From NCBI GenBank assembly GCA_030618475.1, contig JAUXDG010000042.1, positions 1 through 14,597 on the forward strand: a DNA stretch of 14,597 nt, given 5' to 3'. Below, in pieces: positions 6,335 to 13,224 of the stretch (positions within the stretch are counted from its first letter, which is position 1; each line of letters opens with the position of its first letter). The notes under the pieces were generated by a model that searched no databases, was not told the DNA's origin, and worked only from the letters and a program-made list of their open reading frames with translations. The DNA is from Gammaproteobacteria bacterium (lineage in GTDB: Bacteria > Pseudomonadota > Gammaproteobacteria > DSM-19610). Both the position numbers and the translations under genes were made by a program.

Positions 6335-6574
6335 CTATTTTTCCCACTCGCGTAGAATGGGCTGCTCTCGCTTCTCCATGAGTTTCTCTTCCGCTGCCAG
6401 TTCTGAGTCGGCAAACATGACTTTAACGGTATAGTTATCGTCATCGGTCATTCCTGCACGCAGGCTGCGGGCACGTTGCCTGGCCTCCTTGAAGGAGTCG
6501 TATTGCTCCATTTTTTCCAGTGTTTTCAGCAGGTCGGTCGGGCCTGCAATAATCTTGTAAATGTAGTATGGCAT
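6335..6574 (-). CDS. Conserved small hypothetical protein, partner of the six-cysteine protein
   Basis: A 79-residue soluble, charged protein beginning MPYYIYKIIAGPTDLLKTLE and ending in EKREQPILREWEK. The layout is a short beta-like N-terminus, a helix with DSFKEARQRARSLRA, a strand (YTVKVMFA), then an acidic/basic helix. I recognise it only as a conserved small protein type of environmental Gammaproteobacteria, without a known role. ATG 6574 has no clear ribosome site. The stop is 8 nt before the six-cysteine protein start on the same strand, so the two are probably co-transcribed and functionally linked (inference). Confidence 0.75.
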   Translation of the reverse strand: MPYYIYKIIAGPTDLLKTLEKMEQYDSFKEARQRARSLRAGMTDDDNYTVKVMFADSELAAEEKLMEKREQPILREWEK

Positions 6575-6642
6575 GGCGTAATTTCAACAAGTGTTAAGTG
6601 GTTAATCTGAATCGCCGAGTATAGCAAGCCGACGTCGATTAC

Positions 6643-6939
6643 TCACAAGCCCACTTGTTCAACAAGGTTTCCCAGGGTGATGATGAAACCGGTTTGTCGA
6701 TCGTCGCCTTCTGCGCTGTAGCTGAACTGGAAAGTTCGTTGCAGCGTCACGTGGCCTTTATTCGAACGGCGCAGCGCCAGACGTTGAAGTGTTACTGTGC
6801 CGTCAAGCAGTTGCAACTGCTGGCTCAGGCAGGTATCGCGGGCCGCTCGCAGCGCAAGCTCCCTCGCCTGAAGCGTGTTTTGCCAGAACCAGACAATCAG
6901 TCCTAACAGAATGAGCAATAGCAGGCCGCTAGTCCCCAT
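6643..6939 (-). CDS. DUF3301 family membrane-anchored protein
   Basis: A 98-residue protein with an N-terminal membrane helix (GLLLLILLGLIVWFWQNTL, residues about 4-22). It continues with ARELALRAARDTCLSQQLQL and a beta-rich segment LQRLALRRSNKGHVTLQRTF...FSYSAEGDDRQTGFIITLG. This pattern matches DUF3301, a small gammaproteobacterial family of unknown function with one uncleaved N-terminal helix and a cytoplasmic or periplasmic domain. Length is normal for the family. ATG 6939 is used, with only a weak upstream purine stretch. A 68-nt gap separates it from the next minus-strand gene, so co-transcription is possible. Confidence 0.85.
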   Translation of the reverse strand: MGTSGLLLLILLGLIVWFWQNTLQARELALRAARDTCLSQQLQLLDGTVTLQRLALRRSNKGHVTLQRTFQFSYSAEGDDRQTGFIITLGNLVEQVGL

Positions 6940-7000
6940 AAGAATTCTGCCATGTATGATGAGTGTTAGTGCACTGTCTCATAGTTACAGCTCTTGACAA

Positions 7001-7040
7001 GGGCCCGCAGTAGGTTCTTTATTCTCGGACAGGCTCCTAG
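7001..7040. repeat. Candidate dispersed intergenic repeat sharing an 11-mer with the zapE palindrome
   Basis: GACAGGCTCCT at 7028-7038 is identical to the right arm of the palindrome at 2364-2374. Here it is preceded by GGGCCCGCAGTAGG and TTCTTTATTCTCG instead of its mirror arm. It lies in the gap between the DUF3301 gene and the antitoxin-like gene and looks like a non-coding repeat remnant. The exact limits are uncertain. Confidence 0.4.
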
Positions 7041-7228
7041 AGTTGCTGAGGGAAAATTGACCGGCGCAATCACAGCCTCATGTTACACTTTCTGCAGTGG
7101 AGGCGGTGTCTCGGATCAGCAGAATATGGCCACGGAACTACATTGTCAGCTAGAGTTTCGTGGCAAGTGAAGTTTTACTCAATCAGGCACGGTTTGGCAA
7201 TTTCAACGCATTGCAGAGGATGGGAATC

Positions 7229-7627
7229 ATGGTCGGTATGAGCCAAGAAGAACGCCTGGAACTTACCCGCGGTATTCTGAATATGCTGGATGACTGGGAA
7301 ATCGAGGCAAAAGACCAGCTTGTCTTGCTGGGGATCAGTGGTGTTCCGAGTCGAGAGGTCAAGCGTATGCGCGATAGCCGGCCCTTGCCTGATGAGCCGG
7401 AGGTCATGCAGCGTGTTGAGCACCTGATCTGTATTGCGGATGCGCTGCGGACAACGTATCCGTTCAGTCAGCGTATGGGCAGACTCTGGATGCATAAGCC
7501 GAATAGAAAATTTCGACAGCGTTCGCCCGTTTCGACGATGGTCGAAGACGGCATGGTCGGAATCATTTCGGTTCGTTCCTACCTCGATTGCTCGTTCAGC
7601 TGGGATATGTCCGGCTCCAAAGCCTGA
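7229..7627 (+). CDS. MbcA/ParS/Xre-type antitoxin-like protein (DUF2384 region)
   Basis: About 132 residues from ATG 7229. The core SQEERLELTRGILNMLDDWE plus the C-terminal RVEHLICIADALRTTYP, GRLWMHKPNRKF and STMVEDGMVGIISVRSYLD match the MbcA/ParS/Xre antitoxin toxin-binding region. In characterised systems that region inserts into a RES-domain toxin. AGAGG lies about 9 nt before ATG 7229. The frame stays open to GTG 7160 (155 residues in all), but that start has a poor ribosome site and adds no recognisable domain; ATG 7238 is also possible. No RES toxin is encoded nearby, and the next gene is a zinc-ribbon protein. It may be a stand-alone regulator rather than half of a toxin-antitoxin pair. 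Family assignment is good; the role is open. Confidence 0.8.
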   Translation: MVGMSQEERLELTRGILNMLDDWEIEAKDQLVLLGISGVPSREVKRMRDSRPLPDEPEVMQRVEHLICIADALRTTYPFSQRMGRLWMHKPNRKFRQRSPVSTMVEDGMVGIISVRSYLDCSFSWDMSGSKA

Positions 7628-7666
7628 CTCAGAGTAGCCGGACTCGTCTACTCATAAAAAGACCTG

Positions 7667-8203
7667 ATGCCGTCGCTGCTTCTGCATGCAGATGATCCAC
7701 TGTGGCAAGCTGCCGATCCGGATTCCCTGGCCAGCACCTTGCATCAGCTTGGTCTTATCGGGCCGTCTAGCACATCTGAACATGTTGCTGAGTTCCAGGC
7801 GGGCGAGCAGTTTCTGCGGCTGGTGATGTTTCTTGGCTGTTCCCCGCAGGTCGTGCTGGATCCGGAACTTGCCGAACAGGGGCAGGCGGTTGTTCATATA
7901 CGTCTGCTGAGTTACAGGGAAGTCACCTTGCTTACAGGGAAATCAATGCCAGCTGTTCGTTGTGCAAAATGCCGTGCAGCTGTTGACCTGTCGAGTGCGG
8001 GTTCGTTTGCGGCGCGTTATAGATGCCAACAGTGCGGTAATGAATCCCGAGTATCAGATCTTGACTGGCGACAGAGCGCCGGCTTTGGCCGTTGCTTTAT
8101 CGAGGTCAACGGGATCTACCCGCATGAAGCAGTACCTTCGGACAAGCTGCTCAACGCCCTGCATGCCTATTCGCGCTGCAACTGGAAGTACTTTTATATC
8201 TAG
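7667..8203 (+). CDS. Conserved hypothetical protein with C-terminal zinc ribbon
   Basis: A 178-residue soluble protein. Two CxxC pairs, RCAKC (C99, C102) and RCQQC (C120, C123), form a likely zinc ribbon. The flanking segments FQAGEQFLRLVMFLGCSP (about 43-60), DLDWRQSAGFGRCFIEVNGI (131-150) and the C-terminal CNWKYFYI are characteristic of a conserved proteobacterial family without an assigned function. ATG 7667 is the only reasonable start; its ribosome site is weak (AAAAAGAC). It lies 39 nt after the antitoxin-like gene on the same strand. At DNA level, 7912-7925 and 7932-7945 are near-identical 14-mers 20 nt apart, a small internal duplication. It converges on the antiporter gene with 6 nt between stops. 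Confidence 0.78.
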   Translation: MPSLLLHADDPLWQAADPDSLASTLHQLGLIGPSSTSEHVAEFQAGEQFLRLVMFLGCSPQVVLDPELAEQGQAVVHIRLLSYREVTLLTGKSMPAVRCAKCRAAVDLSSAGSFAARYRCQQCGNESRVSDLDWRQSAGFGRCFIEVNGIYPHEAVPSDKLLNALHAYSRCNWKYFYI

Positions 8204-8204
8204 A

Positions 8205-8219
8205 CCGGGCTAGTCCCGG
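8205..8219. terminator. Candidate short hairpin shared by two convergent genes
   Basis: CCGGG (8205-8209) and CCCGG (8215-8219) can pair around a 5-nt loop. The hairpin begins one base after the zinc-ribbon stop and covers the antiporter stop (TAG on the minus strand, 8210-8212). No clear T-tract follows on either strand, so intrinsic termination is only a possibility. Confidence 0.3.
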
Positions 8220-9376
8220 CGCAGCCGATCAGAAATCGCGATAGGTGTTGGATAACGTAAGACGATCAAGTAGGACGACACGATAAAGCTTATCAGCGTT
8301 GCCAGCTGGATGACATGGGATGCCTGTGTACCGATAACGTTTGACTGTGTTGCCAGCAACGCAATCAACAGGGAAAACTCGCTGATCTGGCCCAGTCTTA
8401 CCCCGACCTCCTGGGCTAGTTCCGGGCTTTCTCCTTCGTGAAGCCACAATATTTTGAACACAACGGGTTTAATGAGCAGGCTGACAGCGGCGAGTATCAG
8501 TGCCGGTAGAACGACCTGTTGCATGGAAGACAGATCGAATGCTGCGCCCAGGCTGACGAAAAACACCACCAGGAAAAAATCCCGTAACGGTTTGAGGCTT
8601 TCTGCAATAAAACGCGAAATAGGTTCGGTTGCCACCGCAACGCCGGCAATAAAGGCGCCGATTTCCGGTGACAGACCCAGGGCTTCAGAGAGTTCCGCCA
8701 TGCCCAGGCACCAGCCAATGGCGAGCAGGAAGATATATTCCTGAATGGTATCGAATTTTGCCAGCAGCCGGGTCAGTACAAAACGTGAGAAGCCGAATGC
8801 AAAAAGCAGGAATCCCGGTAGTACCAGGATCAATACCGCGGCACTTTGCCAGCCATCGATTGCCCCGCTCTGTCCGTGCAGTAACAAGAGAATTACGATG
8901 GCGATCAGATCCTGCAACAGCAGTACGCTGATAATGATTTCACCGGTATGCTGGTGATGTAATACCGTGCTGGGCAGCAGTTTAAGGCCCATGATGGTGC
9001 TGGAGAACATCATGGCAGCACCGATGACTACGGATTCCACGACGCCATAACCGAAGGCCCAGGCGGTTGCGGTGCCCAGAGCGGCAAACACAGCCGAACT
9101 CACCAGAGTGACTACAGTCGCCTTGCGGAACATGCGCCACAGATCCTGCGGGTGAAGATTGAGGCCTAGCAGAAACAGCAGGAAAACAATACCGACGTGT
9201 GACAGTTCCTGCAATAATTTCACGTCTTCGATCAGGCCCAGCCCCGAAGGGCCAATAAGCATGCCGAGGATAATATAGGCGACCAGCACCGACTGGCGCG
9301 CATACAGTGCGGCAGTTGCCAGAATGGCTGCGCCGGTAAAAATAAGAAATACAGAAAATACGATGGATTGATCCAA
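8210..9376 (-). CDS. CPA2-family monovalent cation:proton antiporter, membrane domain only
   Basis: A 388-residue polytopic membrane protein with about 11-12 hydrophobic segments, of the KefB/CPA2 Na+(K+)/H+ exchanger type. Typical stretches are VAYIILGMLIGPSGLGLIED (32-51), FLLFLLGLNL with following LHPQDL, GAAMMFSSTIMGLKLL, and LGLSPEIGAFIAGVAVA. Its role would be exchange of a monovalent cation for protons across the inner membrane. Unlike KefB/KefC it has no C-terminal RCK/TrkA-N domain; the protein ends soon after the last helix with a basic RYPTPIAISDRLRRD. The start is a TTG at 9376, supported by AAGGTG about 9 nt upstream; there is no closer ATG. It may depend on a separate regulatory subunit, but none is adjacent. 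Confidence 0.9.
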   Translation of the reverse strand: MDQSIVFSVFLIFTGAAILATAALYARQSVLVAYIILGMLIGPSGLGLIEDVKLLQELSHVGIVFLLFLLGLNLHPQDLWRMFRKATVVTLVSSAVFAALGTATAWAFGYGVVESVVIGAAMMFSSTIMGLKLLPSTVLHHQHTGEIIISVLLLQDLIAIVILLLLHGQSGAIDGWQSAAVLILVLPGFLLFAFGFSRFVLTRLLAKFDTIQEYIFLLAIGWCLGMAELSEALGLSPEIGAFIAGVAVATEPISRFIAESLKPLRDFFLVVFFVSLGAAFDLSSMQQVVLPALILAAVSLLIKPVVFKILWLHEGESPELAQEVGVRLGQISEFSLLIALLATQSNVIGTQASHVIQLATLISFIVSSYLIVLRYPTPIAISDRLRRD

Positions 9377-9570
9377 CTGAATTACACCTTGGATTAACAG
9401 CGTTTAAGCCTATCACATGCGCTGCAGCGCGCAGTGGAAAGCAGTACAGCAGGCGTTGCAGCTGCCACTGCGTCCAATGCTGATGAGCACCCTGATCAGT
9501 TGGTTCGGTATGTTACCCTTGTTCGGGCGGCGTATGACAGCATGGCCCTAAGCAGGCAGCTACCGATAGT

Positions 9571-9870
9571 TTACTCGTCTTCCTTTTTCGGTGCCTTTTT
9601 CGTCGATGCAAAATCCAACGCTACCACGACTTCGGATTTCGGTTCGTCGATGAAGCGGGGCCGCGCGCTTGTGTTGCGCCCAAGTTCCCTGGCCAGCTCC
9701 TGTTCACGTGCCGTAATCATCATCAGGCATTCACGGATACCCTGGATGCTATGTTCGGATAAGGGGTGTCTGAGTCCGGGTTGTGGAGCCGTGTCTTTGG
9801 CAACGCTGGTCAGCACATTTTTCATCATGGCCAGAATGCGCTCTTCCTTTGTCAGATCTTGTTTGCTCAT
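9571..9870 (-). CDS. Conserved small hypothetical protein
   Basis: A 99-residue soluble protein from ATG 9870, where AGGGAGG 5 nt upstream decides the start over an upstream extension to 9900. It begins MSKQDLTKEERILAMMKNVL. The middle part has PGLRHPLSEHSIQGIRECL and AREQELAREL, and the tail is RPRFIDEPKSEVVVALDF followed by a lysine-rich end. It resembles a conserved gammaproteobacterial small protein of unknown function. The composition suggests a helical bundle with one strand. It is downstream of the uup-type gene on the same strand, with an 88-nt gap, so read-through is possible. No enzymatic motif is visible. Confidence 0.78.
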   Translation of the reverse strand: MSKQDLTKEERILAMMKNVLTSVAKDTAPQPGLRHPLSEHSIQGIRECLMMITAREQELARELGRNTSARPRFIDEPKSEVVVALDFASTKKAPKKEDE

Positions 9871-9875
9871 ATTTT

Positions 9876-9882
9876 CCTCCCT
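9876..9882 (-). promoter_or_regulatory. Strong ribosome binding site for the 99-residue hypothetical
   Basis: On the minus strand AGGGAGG lies 5 nt before the ATG at 9870. It fixes this start and excludes the longer frame opening at 9900. Confidence 0.6.
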
Positions 9883-9958
9883 TACTCCTGCCGGGCACAC
9901 CGGATTAATGTGGCTATTGTGCCATAGACGCTGGCCGGATAAGCAATAACTACGGTAT

Positions 9959-11851
9959 TCAGCCGGGTTTCTGTTGTTCGAGTTCCTCCCAGCGCCGATA
10001 GGCGGTTTTCAGGTCGGCCTCGACGGCGGAGAGCCGTTCTTTCTTGGTCGCGACGTCATGACACGCAAGCCGGTAGAAGTCCGGGTCGGACATGCAGTTG
10101 TGTATGTCGTCGATTTCTGTTTCCAGCCGTTCTATACGTTGCGGTAGCTGGTCGAGTTCACGCTGGTCCTTGTAACTCAACTTGGCTGAGCGCGGTTTGG
10201 GCCTGTCTGTGACAGTGCCCTGTTTGTTCGTAGCCGGAAATTTCTCCGGCCCGCTGGATTTGCGCTGGCGCAGCCAGTCACTGTAACCACCGACATATTC
10301 ATTCACCACAGCCTCATCTTCAAAAACCAGCGTACTGGTGACAACCCGGTCCAGAAACATTCGATCGTGACTGACCAGTAACACCGTACCGGCGTATTCC
10401 GCCAGTAGTTCTTCCAGTAAGTCCAGCGTGTCGATGTCAAGATCGTTGGTCGGTTCGTCGAGTACGAGAAGATTGGCAGGCTTACTGAACAGCTTTGCCA
10501 GTAGCAGACGGTTGCGTTCACCGCCGGACAAAGCGGAAACCGGTGTCTGACAGCGGTCCGGTGCAAACAGAAAATCCTGCAAATAGCTGATGACGTGACG
10601 TTGCCGGTCATTGACCTGAATGAATTGCCTGCCATCGGCGAGGTTATCAATGACCGAACGCTGCTCATCCAGCTGTGCTCGACGTTGATCGAAATAGGCG
10701 ATTTCCAGTTTGGTGCCCAGGCGAATCGTTCCTTGCTGCGGGTGCAGCTCACCCAGCAGGAGTCGCAGCAGGGTGGTCTTGCCGACTCCGTTGGGTCCAA
10801 TGATGCCGACTTTGTCCCCTCGCAGTATCGTGGTGTTGAGGTTGCGAATCAGCGGGCGATCAGCGAACGAATACGCGGCATCAATAGTTTCGACTACCAG
10901 CTTTCCAGATGTCTCACTACTCTGCGAGCTGATTTTGGCCTTGCCTGAAACCAGGCGCCGGTTGCGCTGTTCCTCGCGCATCTTCTGCAAAGCACGCACC
11001 CGGCCTTCGTTACGGGTGCGTCGCGCTTTGATGCCTTGCCGGATCCAGCGTTCTTCATCAAGCAGCTTTTTGTCAAAGGCTGCCCGGCGACTGGTTTCGG
11101 TCTCCAGCCATTGCTGTTTGCGCTTGAGGTAGGTCGGGTAGTTGCCCGGCCAGTCTGTCAGTACGCCACGGTCCAGATCGATAATGCGGGTTGCCAGACG
11201 GGCGAGAAAGCTGCGGTCGTGGCTGATGAACAACAGGGTACCGTCAAAATTGCCGAGGAATGCCTCCAGCCATTCAATGGTCTGAATGTCGAGATGGTTG
11301 GTTGGCTCGTCGAGCAGCAACAGGTCCGGTGAAGAGACCAGGGCGCGTGCCAGCAGGACGCGGCGCTGTATGCCGCCGGAAAGACTGTCAAAGCGCGCAT
11401 CGGCATCCAGCGACAGTTGAGATACCACCGTTTCCACCCTTTGCTCCAGTGTCCATCCACCCTGGGTCTCCAGTTCGTGCTGGGTGGCTTCAAGCTGTTC
11501 CAGCAGTTTACTGTCCTGGTACTGGCTGAGTTTTAAACTCAGCTGGTGAAATTGCCGGATGAGCTCCCCCAGTTTTCCCAGCCCTTCGGCTACGCAATCA
11601 AATACGCTTGCGGAGATATTCCCGGGCAGTTCCTGATCGAGTGAAGCGATTTTGAGCCCCTGCCGGCGTTCAATAGTCCCGTCATCCGGGCTGATCCGGC
11701 CTTCCAACACCTTCAGTAACGTGGATTTTCCACAGCCGTTGCGGCCCACCAGGCAAACGCGTTCGCCGGCTTCGATGCTGAGGTCGACACCGTCCAGAAG
11801 TGTGGGGCCACCAAAGCTCAGGCGTAGATTGCGGGTGCGTAGTAATGGCAT
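9959..11851 (-). CDS. uup: ABC-F family ATPase, Uup type
   Basis: A 630-residue soluble protein with two ABC domains and no membrane segment, the typical Uup length and layout. Domain 1: Walker A GRNGCGKST (36-44), signature LSGGIQ (157-162), Walker B LLLLDEP (177-183) with EPTNHLD. Interdomain linker about 246-310, rich in R/K/E (ARRTRNEGRVRAL). Domain 2: Walker A GPNGVGKTT (352-360), signature LSGGERN (441-447), Walker B LLVLDEP (461-467). The C-terminal coiled coil (about 555-630, RELDQLPQRIERLETEIDDI) is the DNA-binding Uup-type extension. ABC-F proteins act on ribosomes or, for Uup, are linked to precise transposon excision and branched DNA. It is transcribed divergently from the 12022 gene across a 170-bp gap. 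Confidence 0.92.
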   Translation of the reverse strand: MPLLRTRNLRLSFGGPTLLDGVDLSIEAGERVCLVGRNGCGKSTLLKVLEGRISPDDGTIERRQGLKIASLDQELPGNISASVFDCVAEGLGKLGELIRQFHQLSLKLSQYQDSKLLEQLEATQHELETQGGWTLEQRVETVVSQLSLDADARFDSLSGGIQRRVLLARALVSSPDLLLLDEPTNHLDIQTIEWLEAFLGNFDGTLLFISHDRSFLARLATRIIDLDRGVLTDWPGNYPTYLKRKQQWLETETSRRAAFDKKLLDEERWIRQGIKARRTRNEGRVRALQKMREEQRNRRLVSGKAKISSQSSETSGKLVVETIDAAYSFADRPLIRNLNTTILRGDKVGIIGPNGVGKTTLLRLLLGELHPQQGTIRLGTKLEIAYFDQRRAQLDEQRSVIDNLADGRQFIQVNDRQRHVISYLQDFLFAPDRCQTPVSALSGGERNRLLLAKLFSKPANLLVLDEPTNDLDIDTLDLLEELLAEYAGTVLLVSHDRMFLDRVVTSTLVFEDEAVVNEYVGGYSDWLRQRKSSGPEKFPATNKQGTVTDRPKPRSAKLSYKDQRELDQLPQRIERLETEIDDIHNCMSDPDFYRLACHDVATKKERLSAVEADLKTAYRRWEELEQQKPG

Positions 11852-12021
11852 GGGGGGCAGAGCATAAGCTGCGCTTGCGGGCGGCTCAACTCATTTTTAC
11901 GGTTGCCGATAAGGTGGAGTGTGAACCCTCGTTGTGAGCGAAAATGTGCGCTGGTTCGCATCAGTTGTGAGGGGGAAACAGGAGACTGTCCATCCGGATC
12001 CGGTGACAGGAAAGCAACGCT

Positions 12022-12645
12022 ATGCTCAAACACGAGTTTTACGCAGACCCCACTGTTTTTGACCAGTGGCAGAACAAGTCTGGAAACTGGTTCGGTTCAG
12101 GCCTCGAAAAACTGTCGCCGTTTTCCTGGGCGTTGGGTTTTTGCGGTCTTGCCGTCGCCTTTCTGCTGGTCGCCATTGGTGTGTTTATTGATTCGCTGCA
12201 GCACAGCGGGCCGGGAGGAGCGGCGGAAATGTGGAGCCAGACACTGGCACAGGGGGTGACATTTATTATCGCGCTCACTGCGTCGACCGGTCTGTCTAAA
12301 CAAGCCATGAAGTCGTGGCCTCGGACTGTCGCGATTTCAGGCGGCTTTCGTGGTTTAGCCGGATTTTCCGGTTGGCGTAAACCGCAGCAGGCGGCGCTGA
12401 TCAGCGTTTCCAATGCTTCTCCAAAGACTCCGCTTAATCTTGCCGCAGACCGACAGGCTGTTCAGGAATTCTTTGCCGGCGTGCGTACCGCGGGTGTGAA
12501 TGTCGCTATTGCCAAAGCCCTGTTTGCGGCGGGTGTGCGCTCAGCCCAACACTTGAGCCGGACGGAGGATAGCTATCTGTATGGCATCCACGGTGTCGGT
12601 CCCGCGACAGTTCGTAAACTCCGTACCCATTTTGCACAGCATTAA
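12022..12645 (+). CDS. Membrane protein with C-terminal helix-hairpin-helix motif
   Basis: A 207-residue protein of unrecognised family. A clear membrane helix is at residues about 36-58 (WALGFCGLAVAFLLVAIGVF). A second hydrophobic stretch at about 78-91 (GVTFIIALTASTGL) may be another. The C-terminus (about 158-204) is soluble and ends in a helix-hairpin-helix motif, GIHGVGPATVRKL (188-200). It is preceded by a similar half-motif, VAIAKALFAAGVRSAQHL (161-178). Such motifs usually bind DNA backbone but also occur as protein-interaction modules. The ATG at 12022 is preceded by AGGAAAG about 8 nt upstream. It is divergent from uup and convergent with the cupin gene (14 nt between stops). A membrane-tethered DNA contact is a guess, not shown. 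Confidence 0.75.
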   Translation: MLKHEFYADPTVFDQWQNKSGNWFGSGLEKLSPFSWALGFCGLAVAFLLVAIGVFIDSLQHSGPGGAAEMWSQTLAQGVTFIIALTASTGLSKQAMKSWPRTVAISGGFRGLAGFSGWRKPQQAALISVSNASPKTPLNLAADRQAVQEFFAGVRTAGVNVAIAKALFAAGVRSAQHLSRTEDSYLYGIHGVGPATVRKLRTHFAQH

Positions 12646-12659
12646 GGGTCGTCAATATT

Positions 12660-13025
12660 TCATTCCAGGGAACGGTAACACCCGGGTGTAAAGCGCGGTG
12701 AACAGATCGCGTAGAAAACCAGCTCCTGACTCCCGGTATTGCGGATTCGTTGCCGTGTGTCGGGAGGTATAAAGACAAGATCCCCTGCTGATACCCGTGC
12801 CGGTGCCAGGTCACCGATTTCAGCAACACCCTCGCCTGCAATGATGAGGTAACGCTCCCAGGTTTCATGCAGGCAATGCCACTGTGTGGCCACGCCAGGT
12901 TCAACCCGCGCACGTGCAACGGAAACCTGTGGGTCGTCCGGGTGATTGGCGATTTCGAGAATATGGCAACCTTCCTGAAACCAGTATTCGTCCCGCATAT
13001 CGTGGCGGTATATTTTTTCAGACAC
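12660..13025 (-). CDS. Cupin-domain protein
   Basis: About 121 residues forming a single cupin barrel. Motif 1 is around VEPGVATQWHCLHETWERYLII and GEGVAEIGD. Motif 2 is in AGDLVFIPPDTRQRIRNTGS. The usual metal-binding residues are represented by the histidines in QWHCLHE and the glutamate of WER, but the motif-2 histidine appears replaced by glutamine or arginine (TRQRIRN). Metal binding is therefore uncertain. The function is unknown; relatives are small stand-alone cupins ending RFTPxxYxxLE, as here (RFTPGCYRSLE). The frame is open upstream to 13172, but GTG 13025 places the start just before EKIYRHDMRDEYWFQEG, which fits the family; ATG 12998 is the alternative. It is divergent from the metallo-hydrolase gene. 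Confidence 0.8.
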   Translation of the reverse strand: MSEKIYRHDMRDEYWFQEGCHILEIANHPDDPQVSVARARVEPGVATQWHCLHETWERYLIIAGEGVAEIGDLAPARVSAGDLVFIPPDTRQRIRNTGSQELVFYAICSPRFTPGCYRSLE

Positions 13026-13130
13026 GGCGCTTCTATCCACGCAGTTGTTTGATTTTATTTCAGCTCTTAGTCCGCACTGCCACAGTCTCAACCACAACCC
13101 TGGTGCCCTTCGTGGTGAGCAATCCGGGTT

Positions 13131-13140
13131 AGTATATACT
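13131..13140. promoter_or_regulatory. AT-rich 10-bp palindrome between cupin and metallo-hydrolase genes
   Basis: AGTATATACT is self-complementary and contains TATACT, a good -10-like hexamer, on both strands. No convincing -35 element is placed at the right distance on either strand. It could be a promoter core or an operator for the divergent pair. Confidence 0.25.
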
Positions 13141-13211
13141 GAATCGAATGCAGGACAGATGCGTAAAGCCATTTATCCCAAGCTGTCCGTCCGGTAACAG
13201 GCGAATTGTAT

Positions 13212-13219
13212 GAAGGAAG
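13212..13219 (+). promoter_or_regulatory. Ribosome binding site deciding the metallo-hydrolase start
   Basis: GAAGGAAG lies 5 nt before ATG 13225. It overlaps the alternative upstream ATG at 13210, which has no site of its own. Confidence 0.55.
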
Positions 13220-13224
13220 CATCA

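Noticed and set aside
9419..9430. 12-bp palindrome GCGCTGCAGCGC upstream of the antiporter gene
   Set aside because: Short GC-rich palindromes of this kind occur readily by chance, and it lies behind the start without promoter-like neighbours; not enough to call an operator.
9434..9949. 171-codon plus-strand frame
   Set aside because: It is antisense to the 99-residue hypothetical gene, which has a strong ribosome site and conserved-looking sequence.
10303..10800. 165-codon minus-strand frame inside uup
   Set aside because: It is out of frame with an intact ABC-F ATPase whose motifs are all present.
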